A stretch of DNA of 64,000 bases from Patagioenas fasciata (taxonomy: Eukaryota > Chordata > Aves > Columbiformes > Columbidae), in the NCBI RefSeq assembly GCF_037038585.1, contig NC_092520.1:5220001-5284000 (forward strand), read 5' to 3'. Made by a program: the position numbers and the translations under genes. The notes below the pieces were generated by a model. The model was not told the DNA's origin. It searched no databases and saw only the letters and a program-made list of their open reading frames with translations. Below are positions 1-10,785 of the stretch, piece after piece (the first letter of the stretch is position 1; each line of letters starts with the position of its first letter).

Positions 1-2533
1 GAACTTTCATTATCAAGATACTGGTCCCATCAGCCCTGACATCCGGGAATATTTCTTGTTCAAAAAAACACAATTTAAAATAAAATTGTTAACTTTTGTG
101 TCTAATACAGCTGCCGAAGGAAAATATATGACAACTGGAGGCTGTAAAAACAGAGCAGGATCACTGAACACATCTGGAAATACTTTAATTACTGCACATT
201 CAACTTTGAACTACTTGTTTTCTATGTAAACATAAAACTAGTAATTAAAATACAAGATTTAGCTCATGTGGATTGCCATCTTTTAACTACTGATTTGGAG
301 AAGGGAGGGGAAAGAGAAGGGATAATTTTACATTTACAGATTTTAAGGCCAAAACGACCATTAGATGTGACTGGATGTATAACAGACCAGTGAATTCCAC
401 CTTGTTATACCTCTTTTGAGCCCCAAACCTGGTGTTGACTAAAGCATATTTTCCTGAAAGATGCTTAATCTTGGTAGGAGAACATCAAGTAATGACGTTA
501 CACCTTGGAGAGCAGAGGGAATACATATTTAATGAGTTTTAAGATAGCATAAAGGTAATTTTACGTCTTTCAAGTCCTTCTAAAACAGTGTAAGGATTTG
601 AATTTGATTTGTAATAAACCAGTCATAAAGAGCCATGGTTTTATGTGTGATTAATTATTTATTTAAGATGTGTTAATTAAAAAAAGAGTGAGGTCTAAAG
701 GATATACAATCAAAACACAGTTGACTCTGTAAATGATTCTGAGGAATTACTTCAAATAAGTTTGAATTTGCTGACTGTGCCATGAAATCTCGCTCACTTG
801 GCTCAAGATGATAAATAACCTGCACCGTAAAACTGCTTTAAATATCTTTTTGTTTCATTAAGAATGCTGCATAGAGAAGTGAGTATTTTTTTGCACATTA
901 GGAGTGCGTCATCTGCTGGCCACTGTTTTGGATCAGCAAGTCCTTTCTGTCTACTGGTGGCTGGTTGGTGTGAAGGCAGCCATAGCGTCCAACTGTAGAT
1001 GATGCTGTTGCACAACATTGCCAAGCTCATCTTGAGCTAGCTCCACACTTTGGCTCTTCTGGATTTGCTTCTGTGCTCAAATGATACCTCTGCACTTTGC
1101 TGTTGGAAGCTACATGAGATGCCTTCAACTGATTCACCAGGAAACCCATGATCTAACTTGGCAGAAGACAGCTCTGGGTATTTAAGACTGGACCAATCCC
1201 TCCTTTAAATGATTCTTCTCTGCTTACTGTGAAAGTTGCCCGAGAAGTTAATTACAATCATTAGCCTGATTTTTTTGATGGTTAAAATTACATGAGTGAA
1301 GTCATATTCCTTACGGCTGACGTTACTGAAGTAGATATGACCGATGGGTGCACCACAGCACAGACAGCCCATCTCTGGCTAAAACCAAGGCAAACTCAGT
1401 GTGGGCAAAGCCAAATGACCATTCTAGGCATAAAAGCCCCACCACGACTTTTCTAAGTCAGATTATCCTTGGAAAGGGAGGACTGAACAAGCCAAGGGCC
1501 TGGATTGATGTCCCAGCACTGCACTATATTGCCAGTAGAGACAGAAAAACCTGTAAAAAGCCCAACTTCTGCAGTTTGTCCCCTGCCTGGCTTTTGTTTT
1601 GTTTTGTTTTGTTTTTTCCCTTCCTTCTGGAGTCTAACGTAGAAAACTTGAAAATTTGGGGAAATGCAGAAAAAACACTTTATGTGAAATATAACCTTCA
1701 GAATAAAACCTGGACATTTTGAGAGTAATTGTTATGACATTGCTGCTACTGCATCTCTATCTTTTACTAATAAATATTCTCAGTGATGTCAGTGTATATC
1801 AAAATGTATAATACGAATAGTAATGATTTTTACAGATTTTAGACTTCACTACTGGTACTTCACAGTGCTTTGTTATACTGAATTATACTGAATATATACA
1901 ACAATGCCATTTTCCTCAAGCTTTCCTCCTGAATGATGAAGATTTTCTTCTCCATTTGCATGACAATATGAGAGGATGTCACCTTTCCTTCTTTGCAAGT
2001 CAACAATATTGATGCTTTTTACTTTCAAGTTTGTAATTTCCCTACCTATTTTATCAGTATTTATAAAGATAAAACATATACAAGCACTTTAGTATGCAGT
2101 ATTATTGTATGTGTGGAGTGTATTTGTCATTATTGGGAAGTAAAGAATTGAATAGCTGCATCAAATTTTTTATTTGATATATAATGATAAAGGATATATT
2201 GTTTATTATAAACAAAATTAGTAAAGATTGGTTTCAATAAGGTATCACCGCAGATTTATTTATTTGAAACTTCAAGGGAATGTTTAAAAAAATAAATGAA
2301 TAGATATTTTTAATTTATATTTTTGCTCAAATTTCCTGCTGTGATCATGAAGGTGATAGAAAGCATCAGGAGCTAAGTGTAGGTTACAGCAAGGAGAAAA
2401 AGAGGCAGTAGTAAGAGGACTGAATATTGTACAAAAATCAGTGAACTTCATAAGAAACAAACAGGGAAGGTGGGAAGATAGAAAGTGCTTGGTCCCCATT
2501 TCCACAGATACTTGTTGGAGAAGACACAAACGT
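1..2533. other. AT-rich non-coding DNA, no gene seen
   Basis: No open frame here has recognisable protein similarity, and no repeat family was recognised. The stretch is AT-rich, with long runs of TAATTA-like sequence around 640-690. It holds a (GTTTT)n microsatellite at about 1592-1616. Confidence 0.6.
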
Positions 2534-3840
2534 CACAGTATCACAGTATCACAGTATGTTTGGGATTGGAAGGGACCTCAAAAGATCATCTAGTCCAATC
2601 CCCCTGCTGGAGCAGGAATGCCTAGGTGAGGTCGCACAGGAATGTGTCCAGGCGGGCTTTGAATGTCTCCAGGAAAGGAGACTCCACAACCTCCCTGGGT
2701 AGCCTGTTCCAGTGCTCTGTTACCCTCACTGAGAAGAAGTTCTTTCTCAAATTTAAGTGGAACCTCTTGTGTTCCAGCTTGATCCCATTGCCCCTTGTCC
2801 TATCATTGTTTGCCACTGAGAAGAGCCTGACTCCATCCTCATGGCACTCACCCTTTATATATTTATAAACATTAATAAGGTCACCCCTCAGTCTCCTCCA
2901 AACTAAAGAGCCCCAGCTCCCTCAGCCTTTCTTCATAAGGGAGATGCTCCACTCCCTTCAGCATCTTTGTTGCCCTACGCTGGACTCTCTCCAGCAGTTC
3001 CCTGTCCTTCTTGAACTGAGGGGCCCAGAACTGGACACAATATTCCAGATGGGGTCTCACCAGGGCGGAGTAGAGGGGAAGGAGAACCTCTCTCGATCTA
3101 CTGACCACCCCCCTTGTAATACACCCAAGGATGCCATTAGCCTTCCTGGCCACAAGGGCACAGTGCTGGCTCATGGTCATCCTGTTGTCCACCAGGACCC
3201 CCAGGTCCCTTTCCCCTACACTGCTCTCTAATAGGTCATGCCCCAACCTATACTGGAACTTGGGATTGTTCCTGCCCAGATGCAGGACTCTACACTTACC
3301 CTTGTTAAATTCCATCAGGTTATCCCCCGCCCAACTCTCCAGCCTGTCCAGGTCCCGCTGGATGGCGGCACAGCCTTCTGGCGTGTCAGCCACTCCTCCC
3401 AGCTTAGTGTCATCAGCAAACTTGCTGATAGTACACTCAATTCCCTCGTCTAAATCATTAATGAATATATTGAATAATATTGGCCCCAGTACTGACCCCT
3501 GAGGCACTCCACTAGATACTGGCCTCCAACTGGACTCCGCACCATTGACCACCACTCTCTGGCTTCTCTCTTTAAGCCAGTTTGCAACCCACCTCACTAC
3601 TCTGTTGTCGAGACCACACCTCCTCAATTTAGCTGTGAGGATGCTGTGAGGGACTGTGTCAAAGGCTTTACTGAAGTCAAGGTAGACCACATCCACCGCT
3701 CTGCCATCATCCATCCACCTTGTTACATTCTCATAAAAGGCTATGAGGTTGGTCAAGCATGACTTCCCCTTGGTGAAGCCATGCTGACTGCCCCTAATGA
3801 CCCTCTTATCCCTGATGTGCCTTGAGATGGAGGAGGAGAT
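2534..3840 (-). mobile_element. CR1 LINE, 5'-truncated, longest copy in the window
   Basis: On the minus strand this reads as the 3' 1.3 kb of a CR1 retrotransposon: most of the ORF2 reverse transcriptase, the ORF2 C-terminal tail, and a short 3' end. It finishes with three tandem copies of the octamer ATACTGTG (plus-strand CACAGTAT at 2534-2557). The 5' end is lost inside the RT domain at about 3840, the usual dead-on-arrival form of CR1. The same octamer ends the copy at 30458-31162, so the two belong to one subfamily, distinct from the copies ending in ATTCTATG or GATTCTGT. Confidence 0.95.
2881..3840 (-). pseudogene. CR1 ORF2 reverse transcriptase fragment
   Basis: The frame stays open for 319 codons from the truncation at 3840 to a stop at 2881. 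With residue 1 taken at 3756, the RT motifs are intact: motif A with its aspartate at about residue 27 in the YLDFSKAFD context, motif [12 protein letters not shown] at about 82-92, and the catalytic FADD at about 113-116. Upstream of residue 1 the open frame still reads the conserved [12 protein letters not shown] block. Near the end about 5 bases are missing compared with sister copies ([10 protein letters not shown] becomes SLEETEG), which shifts the frame to a stop. The lost tail continues in another frame at 2816-2622 ([20 protein letters not shown]). The endonuclease domain and ORF1 are absent, so the copy cannot move itself. The well-preserved frame suggests a fairly young insertion. 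Confidence 0.92.
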
Positions 3841-4247
3841 GTATCATGACGTTTGTGAGTAGATGTCCCTCTGCAGCTGCTAAGACTTTACCTTTCAGAG
3901 TGTAATCTCACGCAACAGGATTTCTCAAAGTAAAAACCTTGGGGGTACCAGCCTCATCCCCTGCATCCCAGTGGTGACAGATCCAGCTGGACATCGGTGT
4001 CACCAGGAAAGGGTTTTCATATTGCAATTCCTTGCTGCATTTCTCATTGACTGGAGAACGGAGAAGTTTTTGTGGTTCCTCTTATAATGTGTCTTGTGTG
4101 TCTCTAGGAAGTCCCTCTGGTCTGCGTGGTACAATATTGTTTCAAAAATGTGAGAATGTGAAGTGATGCACTCAGAAAAACTGCGTCCTAATTGTACGTA
4201 TTGGATTGGATATTAGAGATTTTGTTTGTTTGTTTGTTTGTTTGTTT
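3841..4247. repeat. Non-coding spacer ending in a (GTTT)n microsatellite
   Basis: Nothing is recognisable in the first 380 bases. A (GTTT)n tract of about seven units sits at 4221-4247, directly against the next CR1 fragment. Confidence 0.6.
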
Positions 4248-4436
4248 TCCTGAAAAGGGCTGTTGGGCATTGGAACAAGTTGCCCAGCGTAGTGGTGGAG
4301 TTACCATCCCTAGAAGGGTTGAACAGACGTGGAAATGAGTTTCTTAGGAACATGGTTTAGTGCCAGTGTTGGGTTAATGGTTGGACTCAATGATCTTGAG
4401 GGTCTTTTCCAACCAAAATAATTCTATGATTCTATT
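4248..4436 (+). mobile_element. CR1 3'-end fragment
   Basis: This is a CR1 3' end: the 'ggaacaagttgcccagcgta' block, then 'gttggactcaatgatcttga', and the terminal 'attctatgattcta' octamer repeat. It starts immediately after the (GTTT)n tract. Confidence 0.9.
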
Positions 4437-4739
4437 TACAGTGACGGGCTCTGAGCTGACTGTCACCTTTCAGGGCTGAACTGGTAAATTTCTAGAGAAA
4501 GCACCACCTCAATGCACAAGAGTTGTCGAAAAAACCCAACCAAACCCAAACTGAATGTTAAGAACATTCAGAAAATCAGGAAAACAATACAGATCAAACC
4601 AGAAGATACCATCTTGGTGTTGTGCAAAACCCACTGAAATACCATGTGCATTTCTGCTTCCCTTGTCTCGAAACCAATTTAAGAAAAATGGGAAAAGCAG
4701 AGAGAGGAGCAGCAGGAATAATGAAAGATATGACATGGT

Positions 4740-5376
4740 TTTATTTATTAATTCTCAGGTGACAAGTTGTGGCACAAACCTGACCCTGGATACTGTATAT
4801 CCATAGCACCAAAGGCACTGACTGATACCTCACATAATACAGAGGTTGCAGTTCCAGTGTCAGTTGTAGAATTTAAAGTAGAGAATAAACCAAGACAACA
4901 CTTATTGATAGTAGATATACTCCTGAGAGTATTTGATAAGGCTGTACCTGAAAGTGATACAGGGAACAGTGTAACACATGCATGTTTCATCAGAAAGAAT
5001 TATCCAGTTTCAAAACCATCGTGGAATAAATTTACAGAAGCTGCTGCAGTGGGTGAGATGTCACTGGAAGAAATCAGGGCTGTGATTGTGCCCTGACCAG
5101 GGAAGCACACACCTCATCAATATTTCCAGTTCCAACTGAAGTATTGTGGCAGTTCATGGAAAATCTATCTGAAGGTAACCACGTTGGGCTCAGAGGTGTT
5201 GTGTTCTTTGAAATGCTCCAAAAAAACCACAGGAAGGCTAAGTGGATGTACCTCAAAAAGCCTAAGAAGAACCTAAAATTGACTATCCAGGCCCCAAAAT
5301 GCAAAGTGGATGTAGAGAAAATTGTGAAATCTACTGGAAACTGCAGTGCAGACAATAACTTGTGATAATAAATCAA
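4740..5376 (+). pseudogene. Unidentified decayed coding fragment (candidate)
   Basis: Two consecutive open stretches are seen. One runs about 4759-5096 and begins after an AG (tttattaattctcag). The other is 5144-5365. The first reads through motifs such as VAVPVSVVEFKVENKPRQHL and ends MSLEEIRAVIVP-stop. The second reads EMLQKNHRKAKWMYLKKPKK and ends at a stop followed at once by a possible AATAAA at about 5367-5373. The composition looks protein-like (charged runs, lysine-rich end), but I do not recognise a family. It could be a processed or exonic pseudogene broken near 5096, or chance open frames in AT-rich DNA. Confidence 0.22.
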
Positions 5377-5488
5377 GAATTGTTGAAGCCATGGTCCACA
5401 AGTTCATGATACGAGAGTGACAATTAGTTTTGCTTTATTCACTCTGTCCTAGGAATGTTTAGTGGAAAATAGAACACCAAAACTGTCA

Positions 5489-6420
5489 TAGAATCATAGA
5501 ATTGTTTAGGTTGGAAAAGACCTCTAAGGTCATCAAGTCCAACCACTAACCTAGCACTGCCAACTCCACCATTAAACCATGTGCCTAAGAACCTCATCTA
5601 TATGTCTGTTCAGCCCCTCCAGGGATGGTGACTCCACCACTGCCCTGGGCAGCCTGTTCCAATGCCCCACAGCCCTTTTCAGGAAGAGATTTTTCCTAAT
5701 ATCCAATTTAAACCTTCCCTGGCGCAACTTGAGGCCTTTTTCTCTTCTTCTGTTACTTGTTCCTGGGGAGCAGAGCCCGACCCCCCCGGCTCCAAGCTCC
5801 TTTCAGGCAGTTCAGAGATCAGAAGGTCTCCCCTCAGCTCCTGTTCTCCAGCTGAACCCCCAGGTCCCTCAGCCGCTCCCATCACACTTGTGCTCCAGCC
5901 CCTTCCCCAGCTCCGTTCCTTTCCCTCAACTCGCTCCAGCACCTCAAGGTCTTTCTTGGTGTGAGGGGCCCAAAACCGACCCCAGGATTCGAGGTTTGGC
6001 CTCCTCAGGTCCCAGCACAGGGACGGTCACTGCCCTGGGCCTGCTGGCCACACCAGTGCTGGTCCCAGCCAGGATGCTGGTGGCCTCTTGGCCACCTGGG
6101 CACACGCTGGCTCATGTTCAGCTGCTGTCACCAACACCCCAAGGTCCTTTTCCACTGGACACTTTCCAGCCGCTCTTCCCCGAGCCTGTAGCACTGCCTG
6201 GGGTTGGTGTGACCCAAGTGCAGGACCCGGCACTTGGCCTTGTTGAACCTCAGACAACTGGCCTCAGCTCAACAATCCAGCTGGTCCAGATCCCTCTACA
6301 TGGCCATCCTGCCCTCCAGCAGATCAACATTCCCTCCCAATTTGGTGTCTTCTACAAACTTACTGAGAGTGCACTTAATCCCCTCATCCATTTAACTGAT
6401 AAAGATTTTAAACAGAACTT
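5489..6420 (-). mobile_element. CR1 LINE, 5'-truncated (about 0.93 kb)
   Basis: The plus strand opens with the reverse complement of a CR1 3' end (catagaatcatagaattg..., then ccatgtgcctaagaacctcatc). It runs up through the C-terminal ORF2 region to 'acttactgagagtgcactta' near 6358-6377, the counterpart of the FADDTKL-proximal part of other copies. All ORF2 frames are broken. The open frame on the opposite strand across it has no independent support. The distal end abuts the 536-bp repeat copy. Confidence 0.93.
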
Positions 6421-6426
6421 AATTAA

Positions 6427-6962
6427 TCATGACTCTTGTTAATCTGATATTTGCCAGGCATAGGATCCCAGCAATAATTACAAGCAATAACAGCCTGTCG
6501 GTTCAGTGGACAAGTCTTCAAACAACCTGCAGTTGCCCATGGATTTGAGTTTGTTTCTGCTCAAAACCATGCAGAAAACCTGGTAGAGGTCATCTGCAAA
6601 GGTAGATGTCTGCACCATGGACCCCAAAATCTGGTGAGAAGGACCCAGGGGTTCGAGATCCTGCATCTGTTTTACACGTTGGTGCTGCAGAGGCTCAGGT
6701 GGTTGTGGAGGATTCAGGAGCTACAGACTCCTGAGGAAGATTTGTGGAAGCATCAGAGTGCACTTGCAAGCTATTCCGAGTAAGAGGAATTGGCTTATGA
6801 AACCCATAGAAATAGCCCTAAAAGTAAAGAAAAAAATGGAAAGGTTGCAGAGCTGTAAAGGAACGAGCAGAGGGACAGAGATGGATGGGCCTCTTAGAAG
6901 AGCAGCCAGCACACACCGTGCTTCTGGGAGCTCCTGAGGGACTTACTGAGTGCTGTTAAAAC
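6427..6962. repeat. 536-bp direct repeat, copy 1, family unknown
   Basis: This stretch matches 17559-18094 over its full 536 bp in the same orientation, without a gap. I count about 11 mismatches (about 98% identity), roughly eight of them transitions. The last ~170 bp are identical. It shares no CR1 motifs. The flanks differ at both ends, and I see no clear target-site duplication or TG...CA termini. The minus strand carries short open frames (about 62 and 63 codons, the second hydrophobic), but both contain stops between them and neither is recognised. It might be a solo-LTR-like element, a piece of a low-copy repeat, or a small segmental duplication. Confidence 0.9.
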
Positions 6963-9900
6963 AGTTAAAGTGGAGCTGAATGTGTTTGTTTTTTGGTTTT
7001 TTTTTTTTTTTTAATTGCTGTAATACAAATTGCAATGTGAGCTAATTTGCCACTGAAAAACTGGGAGTTGTTTTATGAGGATATCGACTGTTTCCAGAAC
7101 AAGAAACAAGGTGATACTGGTCAGAGATGCCCCAAAAGCAGCCAGGAGGCTTCTGCACTCAGGTAAATGTTTTAATTATAACTTGACTTTTTCCTGCAAG
7201 TTCAGCATCATGCTGCCTTCTTGATGGGACCTCAGTTCTTCCTCCACCAAAAAGTCATTTTCTGGCCCAAGGCCTTTGTTTCGAGCATCCCAGGCTGGTG
7301 ACAGAGCAGGACGTGGCCTCTGGCTTCCTGTCTTCTAGCTGCAAGCCATGTAACCCAACTTTTGGTGCCTAGAGTGGAAGCGTTAGTAGTTCTTTTAACT
7401 TACCTTTACAATCAGAGGATAGAAATATGCTGTTCTGATGGTGTCCCCTTGCACATCTTGCTGCTATGGCTAGATGATGATCTGCATGAGGACAGGAAGA
7501 TTTCCCAAGGATTTGTACTGAAGCCAGACATAACATGGGGGAATGAGCACCTGTAGGGACAAGACCATATCCACTAAACAAAAGTTATGAATTCTTAAAA
7601 TAGGGTAATACTTTATTCAGTGGAAGAAGTCCTTTTCATCTCAGCTTGGTGACAGCCACCATCTGTGGATCTTTGTTTATCTACAGTCGTAGGTGGTAGG
7701 ATGCTCAGCTGTTATTTACCTTTGTATTCACCTCTCGACTACGTTCATGTGCTCTTCAACTGCAAACACACACATGTCACTCAAGGAAGGAGCCCAGGTA
7801 TTCTCATCTCCGCACCTTCCTACTCCAAATTACTGTTGGGCCCGCTAGCACACTCCATGTTCCATTAGATGTGCATCGATTATCCAGCTTTAGCACCTTC
7901 AATATTCAGTCCATCAACGTGCAAATGCTACTCCGGGAAATAAATATCCATAAATTATCTTGCTAAAACTCCCAACCAAAATACGGGCAGGTGATGCTAC
8001 TAACCAAACTGAATAACTGATTGGAAGTAAGAACTTCTGAAATATCTTCTTGATTGGGAACATGTGTCTCATTAATGTTTTAAACAAAGCAGCAAGAGCT
8101 GATCAGGGAAAGATAACGCAGCCCCAAGCAGTACCCTTGGCTGTGCACTTAGGACAAGGGCTGCAGTGCTTGGGCCCAACTAAACAAGTAACTTAAGTGA
8201 AGGCATCATTTTCTGTAGGTGCTTAAGATGTCACAGGCTACTTTAGTTGAAGGGTCTAACTGCCCTTCAGGCAACTGGATGCAAAACAGAGACCCTCCTG
8301 CTGTCCTGCTTGGTTGCTTCTCTTTCTGGAGGTAACCATGCCCTTCACAAGCTTATTTTTTGCTACTTAATGCTACCCTAGCATCCGTGTCTGGGCTAAA
8401 GCTCCCCAGCATTAAGGGTAGTGAGCATGAGCTGAGGTTGAGGGCTGGAGGAGTGGAGGGTCCCTACCTCCACCACGCGGTGGTTGGGTCACCCCTCCAG
8501 AAAGAGAGAGGCTCAAATTTGGGGTTTGCATTTGGATTCATGGCTGTTATTGTCCATTGTCCCATGGCTAGTGGTCTCAGTGCCTTCTCACTGAGGTTGT
8601 ACCATGATGTGGGGTCATCTTGTCATCTGTCTGGAGCAAAAGTGTGGGTCAGTCTGTAGCCCTGCACTGAGGGAGATGATGGGGAGACAAGACACCCAGA
8701 GCCAGGCTCTGCTTCAGCAAACATTTGTCTTTTACACGGTGTTATCTTTTCAGCAGAGACCACCACCAGGTCATCCCTTCGAGGTGGTTCTGGATCCTTG
8801 ATAACTTCTGGCTTTCTGTGTTTCAGCTACTGTAGCCATTCTTCGCCAGGTGAAGTTGGGATAAATGACGTTACCTCCTGCTAGCAAATATAAAAATACC
8901 CAGATGTCTAAAAAAAGCCGTCATGGCACTCAGATTTAGACTGAGGCAGAGCAGAAGCTGGGTTACCACAGCTTGGATGGACACTTCCACTGCTGTGTAT
9001 GGCTAAAAGAGGGACGCAGCATCCTCCTAGACTGTAAATACAAGCAGGGCTTGGCCTCTGTCCAGAAAACATGTAATTCTTTGGTGTAGGTAAAGCCTTG
9101 AGGTGTTTGGTGTTTCCATGCTCCCTTTTCATCCTATTATAAGGCCAGGAGCATTTCTGAACCACTTGGCCATCTCATGAATACATAACACTCTTGTTTG
9201 GCTGCAACCTCCTGTGGAGATATTGCCAATAACTCACAGGAGTCCTGGCAAACCAGAAGACTTGCTTTTCATTCCCATTTGCACCAGTAAGTCGTGTTAT
9301 CTTTGGCTGGATGGATCACTTTGATGTTCTTCCATTTCCTCAGGTCCTTGAACTCTATAGCTCGAATGTGGTATATACATGAAATTATTAACTGCTGCGG
9401 TTGCTTGTCCTTAACATGAATTCAGACATAAACACTTTACAAATTAGTACAAAGCAAACAAAGACAGATTGGAAGAGTAGCTGAAGAATTTTCTCTTTTA
9501 TTTTTCAGAAGTGTGGTTTAGAAAAATCAATTCTAACCTCTTTTTAAAACATAATGCCAATAGCGAGAGTCCCTCTGAACTTTAACGAGCATTTTCCAAA
9601 TATTACTGGAAAACTCCTGCTATTTCCACTTGAATAGGAAGTTTGGCAGAGGGCTTTTGTGGAAACAGGTGAAATATTCTGATCATAAACAGCAAAGGAT
9701 AGAAGAAGGATCTTCTAAAATGGACCGAAAACTGACTGCTCTGCAGTGCAGCCAAGAGGCTAACGTTTGATGAAGGTTGCCTGCAGTGCAAGTCTGTCGG
9801 GCTATCATTTCTTAAATCATAGTGGTTTGCTCAATTTTCTATTGAGGGAAGAGAAGGGAATGTGTAAAATTAATGTCAGTAGACCCCCATTCTCTATCAG

Positions 9901-10630
9901 CAGAATGGATTGTAAAGTGCATCTTTGGCTTTCTCCATCTTCGCACTGGAAATGGAGGATATTCTTCTCCCTTTATCGGGTTGCTGGAAAGCCAGTTTAT
10001 TTTGCAATTCATCACCAGATTTTTTTTTTTTTTCTCCCTTTCCTTTGATTTTTATCGCCCTGTGATGTCACGTTGCAAAACCGTAACACTGTCTCTTTGA
10101 CTCACTGTGGGGAAAACATAAGTGACCCACAGCTATTTGTACATATAGATGTTTGCTATTCTGCAGGGCTCTGCTCTTTACCACCATAAAGCACTTGACC
10201 CAACACTATTTCTTTCTTAAAATGGCCTTTTACAGTATTTCAGTCCCAAACGTGGCTCTGAATTTGCTGATGCCATCAATTATACTTACAGATTGGGCCA
10301 CACTTCCAGTTCATTGTCCCTTTGTGAGCCCTTAAAGAACCCAGGAGTGACTGGGCAGCGTGATGTGCCTGGTAGATAAATTTAAGTGTGATGGAGGACC
10401 TGCTTTCAGTAATATTGCAGCACAGGGTGATGAGCTTGAATGGGAAGGAAGAAAGCAGAGACCAGACAGAAACGCTTGATCAAATCCCGCAGATGATGAG
10501 GATTTACATCCATGGAGCGTCTGACCCGCTGTGTGCCCAGTTCAACCCAGGCAGAGGAGTGTGGGGTTCAGCATCAGAGTCCAGATGTTATCGGGGGTCC
10601 TCGGGAGTCTCTCTGCTTTCAGTGGAGGTT
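6963..10630. other. Non-coding DNA, no gene seen
   Basis: No recognisable coding sequence or repeat family was found. A T-run lies at about 6997-7012 and another at about 10020-10033. Open frames here are short, unrelated to known families, and match chance expectation. Confidence 0.5.
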
Positions 10631-10785
10631 AGAATCATGGAATCATGGAATCATAGAATCATTTTGGTTGGAAGAAACCCTTAAGATCATGGAGTCCACC
10701 CATTAACCCAACACTGTCACTAAACCATGTCCCTAAGAAACTCATCTACACATCTTTTAAACACCTCCAGGAATGGTGTTTAGAC
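10631..10785 (-). mobile_element. CR1 3'-end fragment
   Basis: The plus strand starts with three imperfect AATCATGG/AATCATAG octamers, then ttttggttggaag, then 'ccatgtccctaagaaactca'. This is the reversed 3' end of a CR1, about 150 bp long. Confidence 0.88.

Noticed and set aside
5579-6442. Plus-strand 287-codon open frame
   Set aside because: It lies antisense within the CR1 copy at 5489-6420. Similar antisense frames recur in other copies of the family.
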